A stretch of DNA of 64,000 nucleotides, taken from Lachnospiraceae bacterium. Lineage in GTDB: Bacteria > Bacillota > Clostridia > Lachnospirales > Lachnospiraceae. The notes beneath the pieces are model-generated. The model saw only the letters and a list, made by a program, of their open reading frames with translations, ran no database searches and had not been told where the DNA came from. Position numbers and translations under genes: made by a program. Where the stretch lies: positions 1 to 64,000 of the forward strand of contig SVEY01000015.1 of assembly GCA_015057165.1 (NCBI GenBank). Direction: 5' to 3'. This document shows, in pieces, positions 46,358 to 54,727 of this stretch; positions within the stretch are counted from its first letter, which is position 1; each line of letters opens with the position of its first letter.

Positions 46358-47224
46358 ATGGAGTATAGCGGTTATAGTAAGATTAACCTAGGTCTTGATG
46401 TTATAAGAAAACGTGAAGATGGCTATCATGACCTTAGGATGATAATGCAGACATTACAACTTCGAGATGTCATCGATATTCAAATCGAGGATTCTGATTC
46501 TTTAGAAATCAAAATGACTTGCACAGATAATTCCCTTTGCTTAGATGAAAGCAATTTGTGTGTTAAAGCTGCCAGTCTTCTTCTTAATGAATTTAATATT
46601 TCCTCTAAAGTTACAATTAATCTTGAGAAAAATATTCCTATAGCAGCAGGTATGGCTGGTGGAAGTGCTGATGCAGCAGCAGTTCTAATTGGAATAAATG
46701 ATATGTTCAAACTTGGGCTATCCAAGGAAGAACTTATGGAGCGCGGAGTTAAAATTGGCGCAGATGTTCCATATTGTATTATGAGAGGCACAGCACTTGC
46801 AGAAGGAATAGGCGAGAAGATAACCAAATTAAAACCACTAGTTAACTATCCTATTGTAATTGCCAAGCCGCCAGAAGTTGTATCCACAGGTTATGTGTAT
46901 AGTAATCTTAAGATTGATGAGTTAGATCACCCTAATATAGATGAACAGATAGAAGCTATTAATAATGAGGACATAGAAGGAATAGCAAAAGCTATGGGAA
47001 ATGTGCTTGAGACAGTTACAATTCCGGCTCTGCCGGTTATATCTGATATTAAGAAGATTATGATGGATAAAGGAGCATATAATTCAATGATGTCTGGATC
47101 TGGACCTACTGTATTTGGAATTTTCCCTAATGAGCATCAGGCTTCAAGAGCGGTAAGTGCTCTAAAGAAAAGTGGGTTATGTGACAGGGTATTACTTACT
47201 TATGTTTATAATGAGCTTAATTAG
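46358..47224 (+). CDS. ispE: 4-diphosphocytidyl-2-C-methyl-D-erythritol kinase
   Basis: A GHMP-family kinase of the non-mevalonate isoprenoid pathway, phosphorylating CDP-methylerythritol. The 288-residue protein starts with YSKINLGLDVIRKREDGYHD, has the ATP loop IPIAAGMAGGSADAAAVL (about residues 92-109) and the C-terminal MMSGSGPTVFGIF. The length is normal. GGGGG lies before the ATG. The next gene is a GntR regulator, an arrangement also common in related genomes. Confidence 0.96.
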   Translation: MEYSGYSKINLGLDVIRKREDGYHDLRMIMQTLQLRDVIDIQIEDSDSLEIKMTCTDNSLCLDESNLCVKAASLLLNEFNISSKVTINLEKNIPIAAGMAGGSADAAAVLIGINDMFKLGLSKEELMERGVKIGADVPYCIMRGTALAEGIGEKITKLKPLVNYPIVIAKPPEVVSTGYVYSNLKIDELDHPNIDEQIEAINNEDIEGIAKAMGNVLETVTIPALPVISDIKKIMMDKGAYNSMMSGSGPTVFGIFPNEHQASRAVSALKKSGLCDRVLLTYVYNELN

Positions 47225-47259
47225 ATTGACGTAATGACTTTACTAGAAAAGGAGAGAAC

Positions 47260-47934
47260 ATGAATAACGATATTCACTTAAAACAGGACGATTTTCAACC
47301 ACTGAGAAATGTAGTTTTTAATACATTAAGGGATGCTATTTTAAAAGGTGATTTGCAACCGGGAGAGCGTCTTATGGAGATACACTTAGCCAAGAAACTG
47401 GGTGTTTCTAGAACACCTGTAAGGGAAGCCATAAGAATGCTTGAAAGAGAAGGGCTTGCGGTTACTTATCCAAGACGTGGAGCCCAGGTAGCTAAGATGA
47501 CAGAGAAGGACTTAGATGATGTATTAGAGATAAGAGAAGTCCTAGATACTTTAGCAGTATCACTTGCGTGTAACAATATGAATGAAGATGCTATCAATAG
47601 ATTAGAGAGAGCATGCAGAGAATTTGAGAATGCAACTAAAGGAAATGATATTAGAGAAGTTGTAAGAAGAGATGAAGATTTTCATAATGTTATATATGAA
47701 GCATCTAATAATCCAAGGCTTAGAGCAATTCTCGTTAATCTTAAAGAACAGATGTATAGATTCAGATTTGAATATGTAAAAGATAGAACGATTTATCCTG
47801 TATTAATAAGGGAGCATAAAAGTATTCTTGAAGCGCTGCGTACAAAGGATGTAGACGAAGTAGTTTCTTTAACAAAGACTCATCTTATTAATCAGATGGA
47901 ATGTGTTAGGAAGATAATACTTAGTCAGGAGTAA
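47260..47934 (+). CDS. GntR-family regulator, FCD (FadR) type
   Basis: A 224-residue transcription factor. The winged helix-turn-helix (about residues 15-80) contains GDLQPGERLMEIHLAKKLG and SRTPVREAIRMLEREGL. The C-terminal all-helical FCD domain (LDDVLEIREVLDTLA onward) carries histidines and acidic residues that bind a metal and an organic acid or similar effector. AAAGGAGAG precedes the ATG, and the DUF1934 gene follows 3 bases after its stop. The effector and targets are unknown. Confidence 0.9.
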   Translation: MNNDIHLKQDDFQPLRNVVFNTLRDAILKGDLQPGERLMEIHLAKKLGVSRTPVREAIRMLEREGLAVTYPRRGAQVAKMTEKDLDDVLEIREVLDTLAVSLACNNMNEDAINRLERACREFENATKGNDIREVVRRDEDFHNVIYEASNNPRLRAILVNLKEQMYRFRFEYVKDRTIYPVLIREHKSILEALRTKDVDEVVSLTKTHLINQMECVRKIILSQE

Positions 47935-47937
47935 TAT

Positions 47938-48354
47938 ATGTTACCAGAGAATGTTACTATTTCCATGTTTTCCAAGGAATATCTAGATGATCAGTGCTTA
48001 AGCACAAGTGGTACTTTCTCTGGAAAATGTGCTTTAAAAAATAAAAAGATATATATAAGCTATAAAGAAAAGCTGGAAGGAATAGAAGAACCAGTACCTA
48101 CTCTTGTTACATTAGACGAGAATTACATTCAAATTTCAAGATCTGGTGAAGTTAAAAGCAGTATGAAGTTCGTATGCAAAGAAGATACTGTATGCAAATA
48201 CTTAACAAGTGCAGGAACTATAGACCTTGTTATCCACACTAAAAGATATGCTACAGTGCTGGGGAATATGTCCTTAGAGATATATCTTGATTATTCATTA
48301 GAAATGAATGGTGTGGAAACTGGTGTGCACGAAGTATATATCAAAATTTCTTAG
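47938..48354 (+). CDS. DUF1934 family protein (YwiB-like)
   Basis: A 138-residue protein of the calycin-like DUF1934/YwiB family: KKIYISYKEKLEGIEEPVPT, then YIQISRSGEVKSSMKF and TIDLVIHTKRYATVLG fit its beta-barrel strands. Cysteines at the barrel ends are not part of a known motif. It immediately follows the GntR regulator and is probably co-transcribed. The function is not established. Confidence 0.8.
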   Translation: MLPENVTISMFSKEYLDDQCLSTSGTFSGKCALKNKKIYISYKEKLEGIEEPVPTLVTLDENYIQISRSGEVKSSMKFVCKEDTVCKYLTSAGTIDLVIHTKRYATVLGNMSLEIYLDYSLEMNGVETGVHEVYIKIS

Positions 48355-48441
48355 TTTTTCCCAAAGATTGGCTAGTTTTCTGATTGATAAATAGTCTTAA
48401 TAATGGTATACTTTTTAGGATTATGTCAAGGAGGAAAAGTG

Positions 48442-48918
48442 ATGTCAGTATTAACTATTGTATTAATAATAACAGCAGTTGTTTTGGCTGGAGGACTAGT
48501 TGCATTTTATTTTCTAGGCAAGAGAGCTGATAAGAAGCGTGACGAACAACAAGCTCAATTAGATGCTATGGCACAGACAGTGTCTATGCTTGTTATTGAT
48601 AAGAAGCGTATGCATCTTAAGGATGCAGGTCTTCCAGAGGCAGTTATGAATGCCAAAATACCATGGTATGCAAAAGCATCGAAATTACCAGTAGCTAAAG
48701 TTAAAATTAATGGACCTGGTGGCTCACAGATTATGACTATGATCGTAGAGGCTGAAATATTCGATGAATTGCCTGTTAAGAAAGAGATTAAGGCAACAGT
48801 AAGTGGACTATACATTACAGGCTTTAGAGGAAATCATGGAAAACTTGTTGTAGAACAAAAGAAGAAAAAGGGATTACGTGCCTGGGCTCTTCGTAAGCAA
48901 AAGGAGCTTAAGGGATAA
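48442..48918 (+). CDS. Membrane-anchored protein of unknown function
   Basis: A 158-residue protein with an N-terminal membrane helix (TIVLIITAVVLAGGLVAFYF), a charged coil, and a basic C-terminal domain ending in a lysine cluster. The ATG at 48442 has AAGGAGG 8 bases upstream, while the in-frame start at 48403 would add a poor leader. I recall similar proteins next to trigger-factor-like lipoproteins in Lachnospiraceae. No motif suggests a function. Confidence 0.7.
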   Translation: MSVLTIVLIITAVVLAGGLVAFYFLGKRADKKRDEQQAQLDAMAQTVSMLVIDKKRMHLKDAGLPEAVMNAKIPWYAKASKLPVAKVKINGPGGSQIMTMIVEAEIFDELPVKKEIKATVSGLYITGFRGNHGKLVVEQKKKKGLRAWALRKQKELKG

Positions 48919-48944
48919 ATATTAGTAATGTATAGGAGTTTTAT

Positions 48945-50081
48945 ATGAAAGTCAAAAAGGTATTAGGAATCACTTTAGCAGTTGCGCTTTGTCTGGGGCT
49001 ATGTTCTTGTTCATGTAGTAATAAAGACAGTAGCAACGTAACAACTAGTGAAGTAGTAGATTATAACCCATTAGATTATGTTACTCTTGGACAATATCAG
49101 GGATTACCAATTCAGCTTAATGCGGCTGATTATGCGGTGACTGATGATAAGATTAATTCCAAGATGCAGTCGATGTGTGGTGCTAATAATGATTATGAAG
49201 TAGATGCATCTAAGACTGTTGTAAAAGGTGATTCTATTGTAAATGTTGATTATGTAGGACAGCTTGATGGTGTACCTTTTGATGGTGGTTCGGCTCAGAA
49301 CGTATGGATTGATGTTAAGAAAAATGCTGATGCAAAATCAGGAACTCAATACATTGAAGGTTTTAGTAATGGAGTTGTGGGAGCTAGAGTAGGAACAAAA
49401 GCAGATTATGGAGTAACATTCCCTGCTAATTATCCTAAGTCTGATTTGGCTGGTAAATATGTAGTATTCACATTTACAATTAATTCCATTGCAAAAGATC
49501 CATCTGATAATCTTACAGATGATTATGTAAAACAGCATAGTAGTTATCAAACTGTAGCAGAACTTAGAGAAGCTGCAAAAGCTGAAGTTGAGAAGGAAAT
49601 GGCATCCAACAAGCAGCAGGATATACGAAATAAAGTTATGGAAGCTGTAGCTACTAACTGCACCGTTAATTCACTTCCAAAGGGTGAAGTGGATAAGAAA
49701 GTTGATTCATATATGAATCAATATAAAGAGAAATATGTTGAAAAGGGTGGAACCTTAGAGGACTATATTCTTAAGAATTATAAACTGTCTATTGATGAAT
49801 TCAAGGAGCAGTTAAGAGAAGAGATAGAGAATAATCTTAAGAATGAGCTTATCTATGAAGCAATTGCCAAAGAACAGAATATAACTGTTGATGAAGCAGG
49901 ATTTATTGCTTATGCTGAGCTTCAGGCTAAAAACAATGGATATAGTTCAGTAGATGAATTGTACAAGGCATATGGCGATAACAATGATAAAGAATCTGGA
50001 AAGAAATATCTTGAGAAAATTTATCTATGTAATAAAGCTGTAGAATTTTGTGTAAATAGCGCAGTTGTAACAGAGGTATAA
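48945..50081 (+). CDS. Trigger-factor-like peptidyl-prolyl isomerase lipoprotein
   Basis: An exported chaperone. The 378-residue protein has a signal peptide ending in a cysteine-rich lipobox (CLGLCSCSCS, residues 17-26), an FKBP-type domain (about 80-190, VNVDYVGQLDGVPFDGGSA and GARVGTKADYGVTFP), and a C-terminal helical region like that of trigger factor (about 200-375). The N-terminal ribosome-binding domain of true trigger factor is missing, as expected for an enzyme outside the membrane. It should help fold secreted proteins. A bidirectional terminator separates it from the GH3 gene. Confidence 0.88.
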   Translation: MKVKKVLGITLAVALCLGLCSCSCSNKDSSNVTTSEVVDYNPLDYVTLGQYQGLPIQLNAADYAVTDDKINSKMQSMCGANNDYEVDASKTVVKGDSIVNVDYVGQLDGVPFDGGSAQNVWIDVKKNADAKSGTQYIEGFSNGVVGARVGTKADYGVTFPANYPKSDLAGKYVVFTFTINSIAKDPSDNLTDDYVKQHSSYQTVAELREAAKAEVEKEMASNKQQDIRNKVMEAVATNCTVNSLPKGEVDKKVDSYMNQYKEKYVEKGGTLEDYILKNYKLSIDEFKEQLREEIENNLKNELIYEAIAKEQNITVDEAGFIAYAELQAKNNGYSSVDELYKAYGDNNDKESGKKYLEKIYLCNKAVEFCVNSAVVTEV

Positions 50082-50093
50082 TAAGATAACAAT

Positions 50094-50127
50094 AAGAGAG
50101 ATAGGATTTGTATCCTACCTCTCTTTT
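50094..50127. terminator. Bidirectional terminator between convergent genes
   Basis: AAGAGAG-a-TAGGAT pairs with ATCCTA-c-CTCTCTT, with one mismatch and a TTGT loop. T-rich sequence follows on the plus strand and A-rich sequence precedes it. The GH3 stop codon lies inside the right arm. Confidence 0.8.
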
Positions 50128-51935
50128 AAGTTATTAATCTCATTTCTTAATTTATCATTTTCTTTCTTAAGCTTCTTATTCTCAATCTTAAGTAATTCCA
50201 TTTCCATAAGCTCTCTTTCAGCATCAAACAGGGCACGCTGCATAGCTTTATATGGTCCTTCAGATAATCCAAAGAAGAATTGTTCTTTCTTTTTGTTGTC
50301 TATTAGTCTAACGGGTTTTACCTGGTTTGCTGAAATACCGCTAGCAATTTGTAACTCTTTATATAACTGGAATGCTCCGGGGTCAATGTATACGATACTT
50401 GGAGCCCCTAAAGTGCTTTGTTCTCTATACTTTTTGTAGGAACGATTTCCTTTCTTAAAAAGCTCATCGGCAACACCGTTTAGATGTTTCATTTCGCCCT
50501 TTCCCATGTCAACTTCTGGCTCTATAAGAATAATATATCTTCCTGGTGTAGTGGAATAATCAGTATATAAAGCATATTCGGTTATGGCAGTTTTTTCATG
50601 CTGGCTTATTCCTTTTACAACATATTCAATATCTTCAGTAGATACATGTTCTCCAACCATATTAACCATCTGGTTAAGTCTAAAGGCTATATGACCTAGA
50701 GGACTATTTCCTTCTAATTTGTCTACATGGAATACATCGAACATTCTGTATCTATAGAATCCGGACATATTAGTTATAATAAGTTCATAGTCTTTGCCAA
50801 CTTCTAATTCGTCTATTAGATATATTCTGTTCTCGTCTTCTTCAGCCAGAGAACGAAATTCGAAGAACACTCCTGTAATATTTGGTGAATACATAGTATC
50901 ATCAACAGTTAGAGGAATTGCAAATTGTGACTCTGAAGCAGTGTAAGATAACATGTACATTGGAATATCCCCTGAACAAAGTCTGATTTTTTTTGTGTAT
51001 TCAGAAAAGAAGCTTCCACCAATACAAGAATACATTGCCATGTTAGGCCATATTCTAGGAACAAATGGTTTATCAAATCCTTTATTAAATTCTTCTTCGA
51101 GTTCATCAGCACGCTTGGGATTAGGCTTTAAGTATCCTAAAAGTTCTTCTCTAAGACTATCAGAGATTGAAATACCTGGATTAATATCTCCTTTTTTAAT
51201 ATCATCACAAAGGGATTTCCAGCTGGTTTCAATTGTGTGTAAGAATTCGTATACAACAGATGAAAAGGTGGCATATATGCATGATAAATCTTTGTGTTGT
51301 AGAGCAAATAATGCTTTTAAGTAAGGTGAATCAGATGAATGCTCTTTTAAATATTGAAGAGATTCTGGTGATGTATTGACGGAGAGTAATTCATCCTTAA
51401 AGTTGTATCCAATATGAGCGGATATTGAGCCTATAGTAGTATCCTCATCTATGTAATCCCAATAGAAATCAGGAAGAAAACATATAGGACCATTTTTCTT
51501 TCCTTGCTTCTTGATTTGCTCACTAAGGTGATAGAATACTATTTCTCCGGCATATGCGGACAGATACTTTTTGCTACGAAGTGATACAGGAATTCTTTTT
51601 GGTACTCCTGTACTACCTGAACTGGCAGCGTAGTGAACTATTTGCTCCTTAGTAATAAGGTCAGTCTCTTTATCTTCAATCATCCTAGTAATATAAGGAA
51701 GATAGTTGTCATATTCACTTATAGGCACAGCATTTGCGAAATCTTCATATGATTTAATATTTTCAAAATTATTAGCTTTGCCATATTCTGTATTTTTGTT
51801 GTTACTTATGAGCTCCATAAGAAAGTCCATCTGTGTTTGCCTTGGATTTTCTATTGCTTTTTTGTGGTTCTCATAGTATTTTTTTCCGGATTCACTAATT
51901 GATATAAAAGCTTCTTCGTTAAATTTATTGTTCAC
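50115..51935 (-). CDS. GH3-family acyl-adenylating protein
   Basis: A 606-residue protein of the GH3 auxin-responsive family (PF03321), part of the ANL adenylating superfamily. Plant members join an acid such as indole acetate to an amino acid. The nucleotide loop is SSGSTGVPKRIPVS (about residues 110-123), with YTASESQFAIPL and the hinge region NMSGFYRYRMFDVFHV later. A coiled coil (about 555-605) extends the C-terminus. The start codon is GTG at 51935 with AAGGAGGG inside the end of the MFS gene (11-bp overlap). Bacterial substrates are unknown. Pairing with an exporter suggests export or uptake of a small acid or conjugate. Confidence 0.85.
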   Translation of the reverse strand: MNNKFNEEAFISISESGKKYYENHKKAIENPRQTQMDFLMELISNNKNTEYGKANNFENIKSYEDFANAVPISEYDNYLPYITRMIEDKETDLITKEQIVHYAASSGSTGVPKRIPVSLRSKKYLSAYAGEIVFYHLSEQIKKQGKKNGPICFLPDFYWDYIDEDTTIGSISAHIGYNFKDELLSVNTSPESLQYLKEHSSDSPYLKALFALQHKDLSCIYATFSSVVYEFLHTIETSWKSLCDDIKKGDINPGISISDSLREELLGYLKPNPKRADELEEEFNKGFDKPFVPRIWPNMAMYSCIGGSFFSEYTKKIRLCSGDIPMYMLSYTASESQFAIPLTVDDTMYSPNITGVFFEFRSLAEEDENRIYLIDELEVGKDYELIITNMSGFYRYRMFDVFHVDKLEGNSPLGHIAFRLNQMVNMVGEHVSTEDIEYVVKGISQHEKTAITEYALYTDYSTTPGRYIILIEPEVDMGKGEMKHLNGVADELFKKGNRSYKKYREQSTLGAPSIVYIDPGAFQLYKELQIASGISANQVKPVRLIDNKKKEQFFFGLSEGPYKAMQRALFDAERELMEMELLKIENKKLKKENDKLRNEINNLKER

Positions 51936-53103
51936 TATGTGCCCTCCTTTTTCTAATTATTCCATAGATTATATATATGATTAGTCCGGCAATAAGAGTT
52001 GCAGCGCATAGTTGATATGCTCCTCTATATCCAAGAGTATCTGCAACAGTTCCACCAGCTATATTACCAATTCCATTTCCAATATCTAGTCCAAGATAGT
52101 AGGTTCCGATAGCAACACCCTGACGAGCCTTTTCTACAGAACTAATGGTGGCAGACTGTAGTGAGGGTTGACCGGCACCTTGACCAAATGCAAGAAGTAG
52201 CGCGGATATAATCATTAGTGTAAGAGATGTTGCAACAGAGATTATTCCAGAAGCAATTCCTGTACATATGAAAGCAGGTATAAGGACAGAAGATAATCCG
52301 AATTTATCCTGCATCTTACCTGATAAAGGCTTAAGCGCCATCATAGCAATTGCGAAAACTGTAAAGAATATGCTTATCCCTGATATATTTCTTTCTTCTG
52401 CTGTCATTGTAATAAAAGAGTTAATGAAACCATTACTAAAAGCAAATGGAATAACAAGTACAGCAAAAATAATTGCTTTTTTCTCGATGAAAGAATTTAC
52501 GCCGAGTTTTTGCTTGGTTGTAGATGTTGGCTTATCTATCTTATCAATAGGTACGAACATAATAATTACTACAGTAAGTATACTAAGACCTGCCATAATA
52601 TAGAATAGGATTCTGGCTCCGACCAAATTGTTAAGCCATAGACCAATAGGTGGTCCTATAGCTGCAGAAACTGCTATTCCTAAGCCAAAGTAGCCAACTC
52701 CTTCAGCAGTCTTGTTCTCTGGAATACAATCAGTACCGCAACTAAATAGTGTTGTAGAACTGAATGCAAATGCTGCGCCGTATATTAATCTGAAAACAAG
52801 TAGAATCCATAGATTAGATGTTAGTGAAAGAGCAGCAGTGGAAAGACCGCATACTGTAATAGCAATTAGTAATACTTTCTTTCTGTCAAAGTTATCTATG
52901 CAGAATCCTGTTATAGGCCTTGCTATTAGTGATGCAATTGCAAATCCACCTGCTAATACGCCGGCCTGAGCCAAATCATATCCTAAGGATACTGAATATT
53001 TTGGTATAACTGGAAATGTAAAATAAAGTAGTGCAAAGTTAAGAGTTTGTAATGCTATAAAAGTAAGATATTTGGCATTCCAAAGTTTTGTTGGTCTTGA
53101 CAT
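51925..53103 (-). CDS. MFS transporter
   Basis: A 392-residue, 12-helix major facilitator protein. The signature between helices 2 and 3 reads GFAIASLIARPITGFCIDNF, and another loop carries SGKMQDKFG. The hydrophobic pattern resembles the drug and small-metabolite efflux branch. AGGGGG precedes the ATG. Translation is coupled to the GH3 gene by an 11-bp overlap, so the two proteins probably share a substrate or product. Confidence 0.88.
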   Translation of the reverse strand: MSRPTKLWNAKYLTFIALQTLNFALLYFTFPVIPKYSVSLGYDLAQAGVLAGGFAIASLIARPITGFCIDNFDRKKVLLIAITVCGLSTAALSLTSNLWILLVFRLIYGAAFAFSSTTLFSCGTDCIPENKTAEGVGYFGLGIAVSAAIGPPIGLWLNNLVGARILFYIMAGLSILTVVIIMFVPIDKIDKPTSTTKQKLGVNSFIEKKAIIFAVLVIPFAFSNGFINSFITMTAEERNISGISIFFTVFAIAMMALKPLSGKMQDKFGLSSVLIPAFICTGIASGIISVATSLTLMIISALLLAFGQGAGQPSLQSATISSVEKARQGVAIGTYYLGLDIGNGIGNIAGGTVADTLGYRGAYQLCAATLIAGLIIYIIYGIIRKRRAHSEQ

Positions 53104-53158
53104 AAAAACCCCCTTTTTTTATGATTGTAATTATATATGATGCATTGGAGGAACGCAA

Positions 53159-54337
53159 TTGAAAGACATAAAAAATGTTTCTATTTCATTTACTGGTGAC
53201 ATAGCATTTGATAAATATATGGATAAGAAATGGGAAGATGAAGAATTGATATCTGAGGAGATATTATCATTTCTTCATGACAGCGACCATGTAGTTGTAG
53301 ATGTGGAAGGTCCTGTCTCTGCATATGAGGATAATAAAGGGGCAAAAGGACTTGCACAAATGGTTCATGCCATTAATCCAAAGGCAATAAAAGTACTAGA
53401 TAATCTTCATGCTGACGTGTGGGATATTTGTAATAATCATATGATGGATCTTGGAGAAAAGGGACTTTTAGATACCTTGTCAAATGCAAAAGAAGCCGGT
53501 GTATCAACTATAGGAGCTGGAAAAAATATTCATGAAGCAAAGAAACCTCTGCTTTATGAAGAAGCCGGTGGTGTTGGAATGTTTGCTATTGGTTACAGGG
53601 GCGTAAAATACGGCTGTAAGAGTGCAGGAAATGATAAGGCAGGATGTCTTACATGGGATGAAAAAGAGGTTATAAAGGATACTATAAGAACTATTAAGAA
53701 AAAATGCAGATGGTGTATTATAGTATGTCATGGTGGCGAGGAGTTTACTACCCTTCCTTCTCCCTATGTAAGAGACAGACTTAAGTCTTTTCTTGATATG
53801 GGAGCAGATATTATTGTATGTCATCATCCTCATGTACCTCTTAATTATGAGCTTTTTGATAATAAAGCTATTTTTTATTCTCTGGGAAATTTTATTTTTG
53901 ATACACCATATCAGAGGACACAGCATAATACTAATGTTGGAGTTTTATTAAAGTTACATCTTAATGAAGAGAATTATACCTTTGAATCAATGGGAATAGA
54001 GATACGAAGAGATAATAATAGAATTGTAAAAGGGGAACTTCCAGATATCTTTTGTGATGTTAATGACAAAGAATATAATTTGCTAAGCCCACTTGCAGCT
54101 AAGATGTTTATATCAGCCACAAAGACTCAATATACATATATTTTTCCAGATAAGTACAAGGATTTTGATGAAGATGACTGGAAAAAAGATTTCTTAGATC
54201 CTAATCGGTTAGAACGAATAGAAGGTGAGATTCTAGACTATATTATAATATATAATCTTGCCCTCAAAGCAGAGGAAGGCACGTGGAAACAGAGCAGTCT
54301 TACCAAGGTTAAAGAATACATTATAAAACAGATATGA
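53159..54337 (+). CDS. CapA-family protein (PGA capsule synthesis-like phosphatase)
   Basis: A 392-residue member of the CapA family (PF09587), calcineurin-like metallophosphatases named for poly-gamma-glutamate capsule synthesis. Motifs in order: FTGDIAFDKYM, VVDVEGPVS, ICNNHMMDLGEKGLLDTL, IIVCHGGEEFT, VCHHPHVPLNYE and YSLGNFIFDT. No membrane helix or signal peptide is visible, unlike classic CapA. The start codon is TTG at 53159, supported by TTGGAGG 8 bases upstream. It is divergent from the MFS gene. The substrate is unknown. Confidence 0.87.
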   Translation: MKDIKNVSISFTGDIAFDKYMDKKWEDEELISEEILSFLHDSDHVVVDVEGPVSAYEDNKGAKGLAQMVHAINPKAIKVLDNLHADVWDICNNHMMDLGEKGLLDTLSNAKEAGVSTIGAGKNIHEAKKPLLYEEAGGVGMFAIGYRGVKYGCKSAGNDKAGCLTWDEKEVIKDTIRTIKKKCRWCIIVCHGGEEFTTLPSPYVRDRLKSFLDMGADIIVCHHPHVPLNYELFDNKAIFYSLGNFIFDTPYQRTQHNTNVGVLLKLHLNEENYTFESMGIEIRRDNNRIVKGELPDIFCDVNDKEYNLLSPLAAKMFISATKTQYTYIFPDKYKDFDEDDWKKDFLDPNRLERIEGEILDYIIIYNLALKAEEGTWKQSSLTKVKEYIIKQI

Positions 54338-54369
54338 TATAATTAATTTGAATTATTAGAAAGGAAATA

Positions 54370-54672
54370 ATGAAAATGACTATAGAAAAGAAAAAGGATG
54401 GAACATCTTTGACAATTATTCTTAAAGGTAGGTTAGATACCCTTGCAGCTCCAGCATTTGAAGAAGAAGTAAAGAAAGCATTACCGGATCTGACAGAGCT
54501 AGTATTTGATTTATCGGAACTAGAATATGTGTCTTCTTCAGGCCTTAGAGTATTCTTGATGGCTCAGAAAACTATGAAGGATCAGGGCAATATGACTGTT
54601 AAGAACGTAAGTAGTTCTATATACGATATTATGGAGGTAACAGGATTTACTAACTTCCTTAATATAGAATAG
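54370..54672 (+). CDS. STAS-domain anti-anti-sigma factor
   Basis: A 100-residue SpoIIAA/RsbV-type protein. It has the LKGRLDTLAAPAFEEE strand-turn and the phospho-acceptor serine in EYVSSSGLRVFL (about residues 52-63). In partner switching the dephosphorylated form binds an anti-sigma kinase. The next gene encodes a protein with both a PP2C phosphatase and an anti-sigma-type kinase domain, its probable partner. AAAGGAAAT precedes the ATG. Confidence 0.92.
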   Translation: MKMTIEKKKDGTSLTIILKGRLDTLAAPAFEEEVKKALPDLTELVFDLSELEYVSSSGLRVFLMAQKTMKDQGNMTVKNVSSSIYDIMEVTGFTNFLNIE

Positions 54673-54727
54673 TTTTTGCTTATCATAGAAGCTACATATA
54701 ACTAGCTAGATTTCTTGAGGTGCTTAT

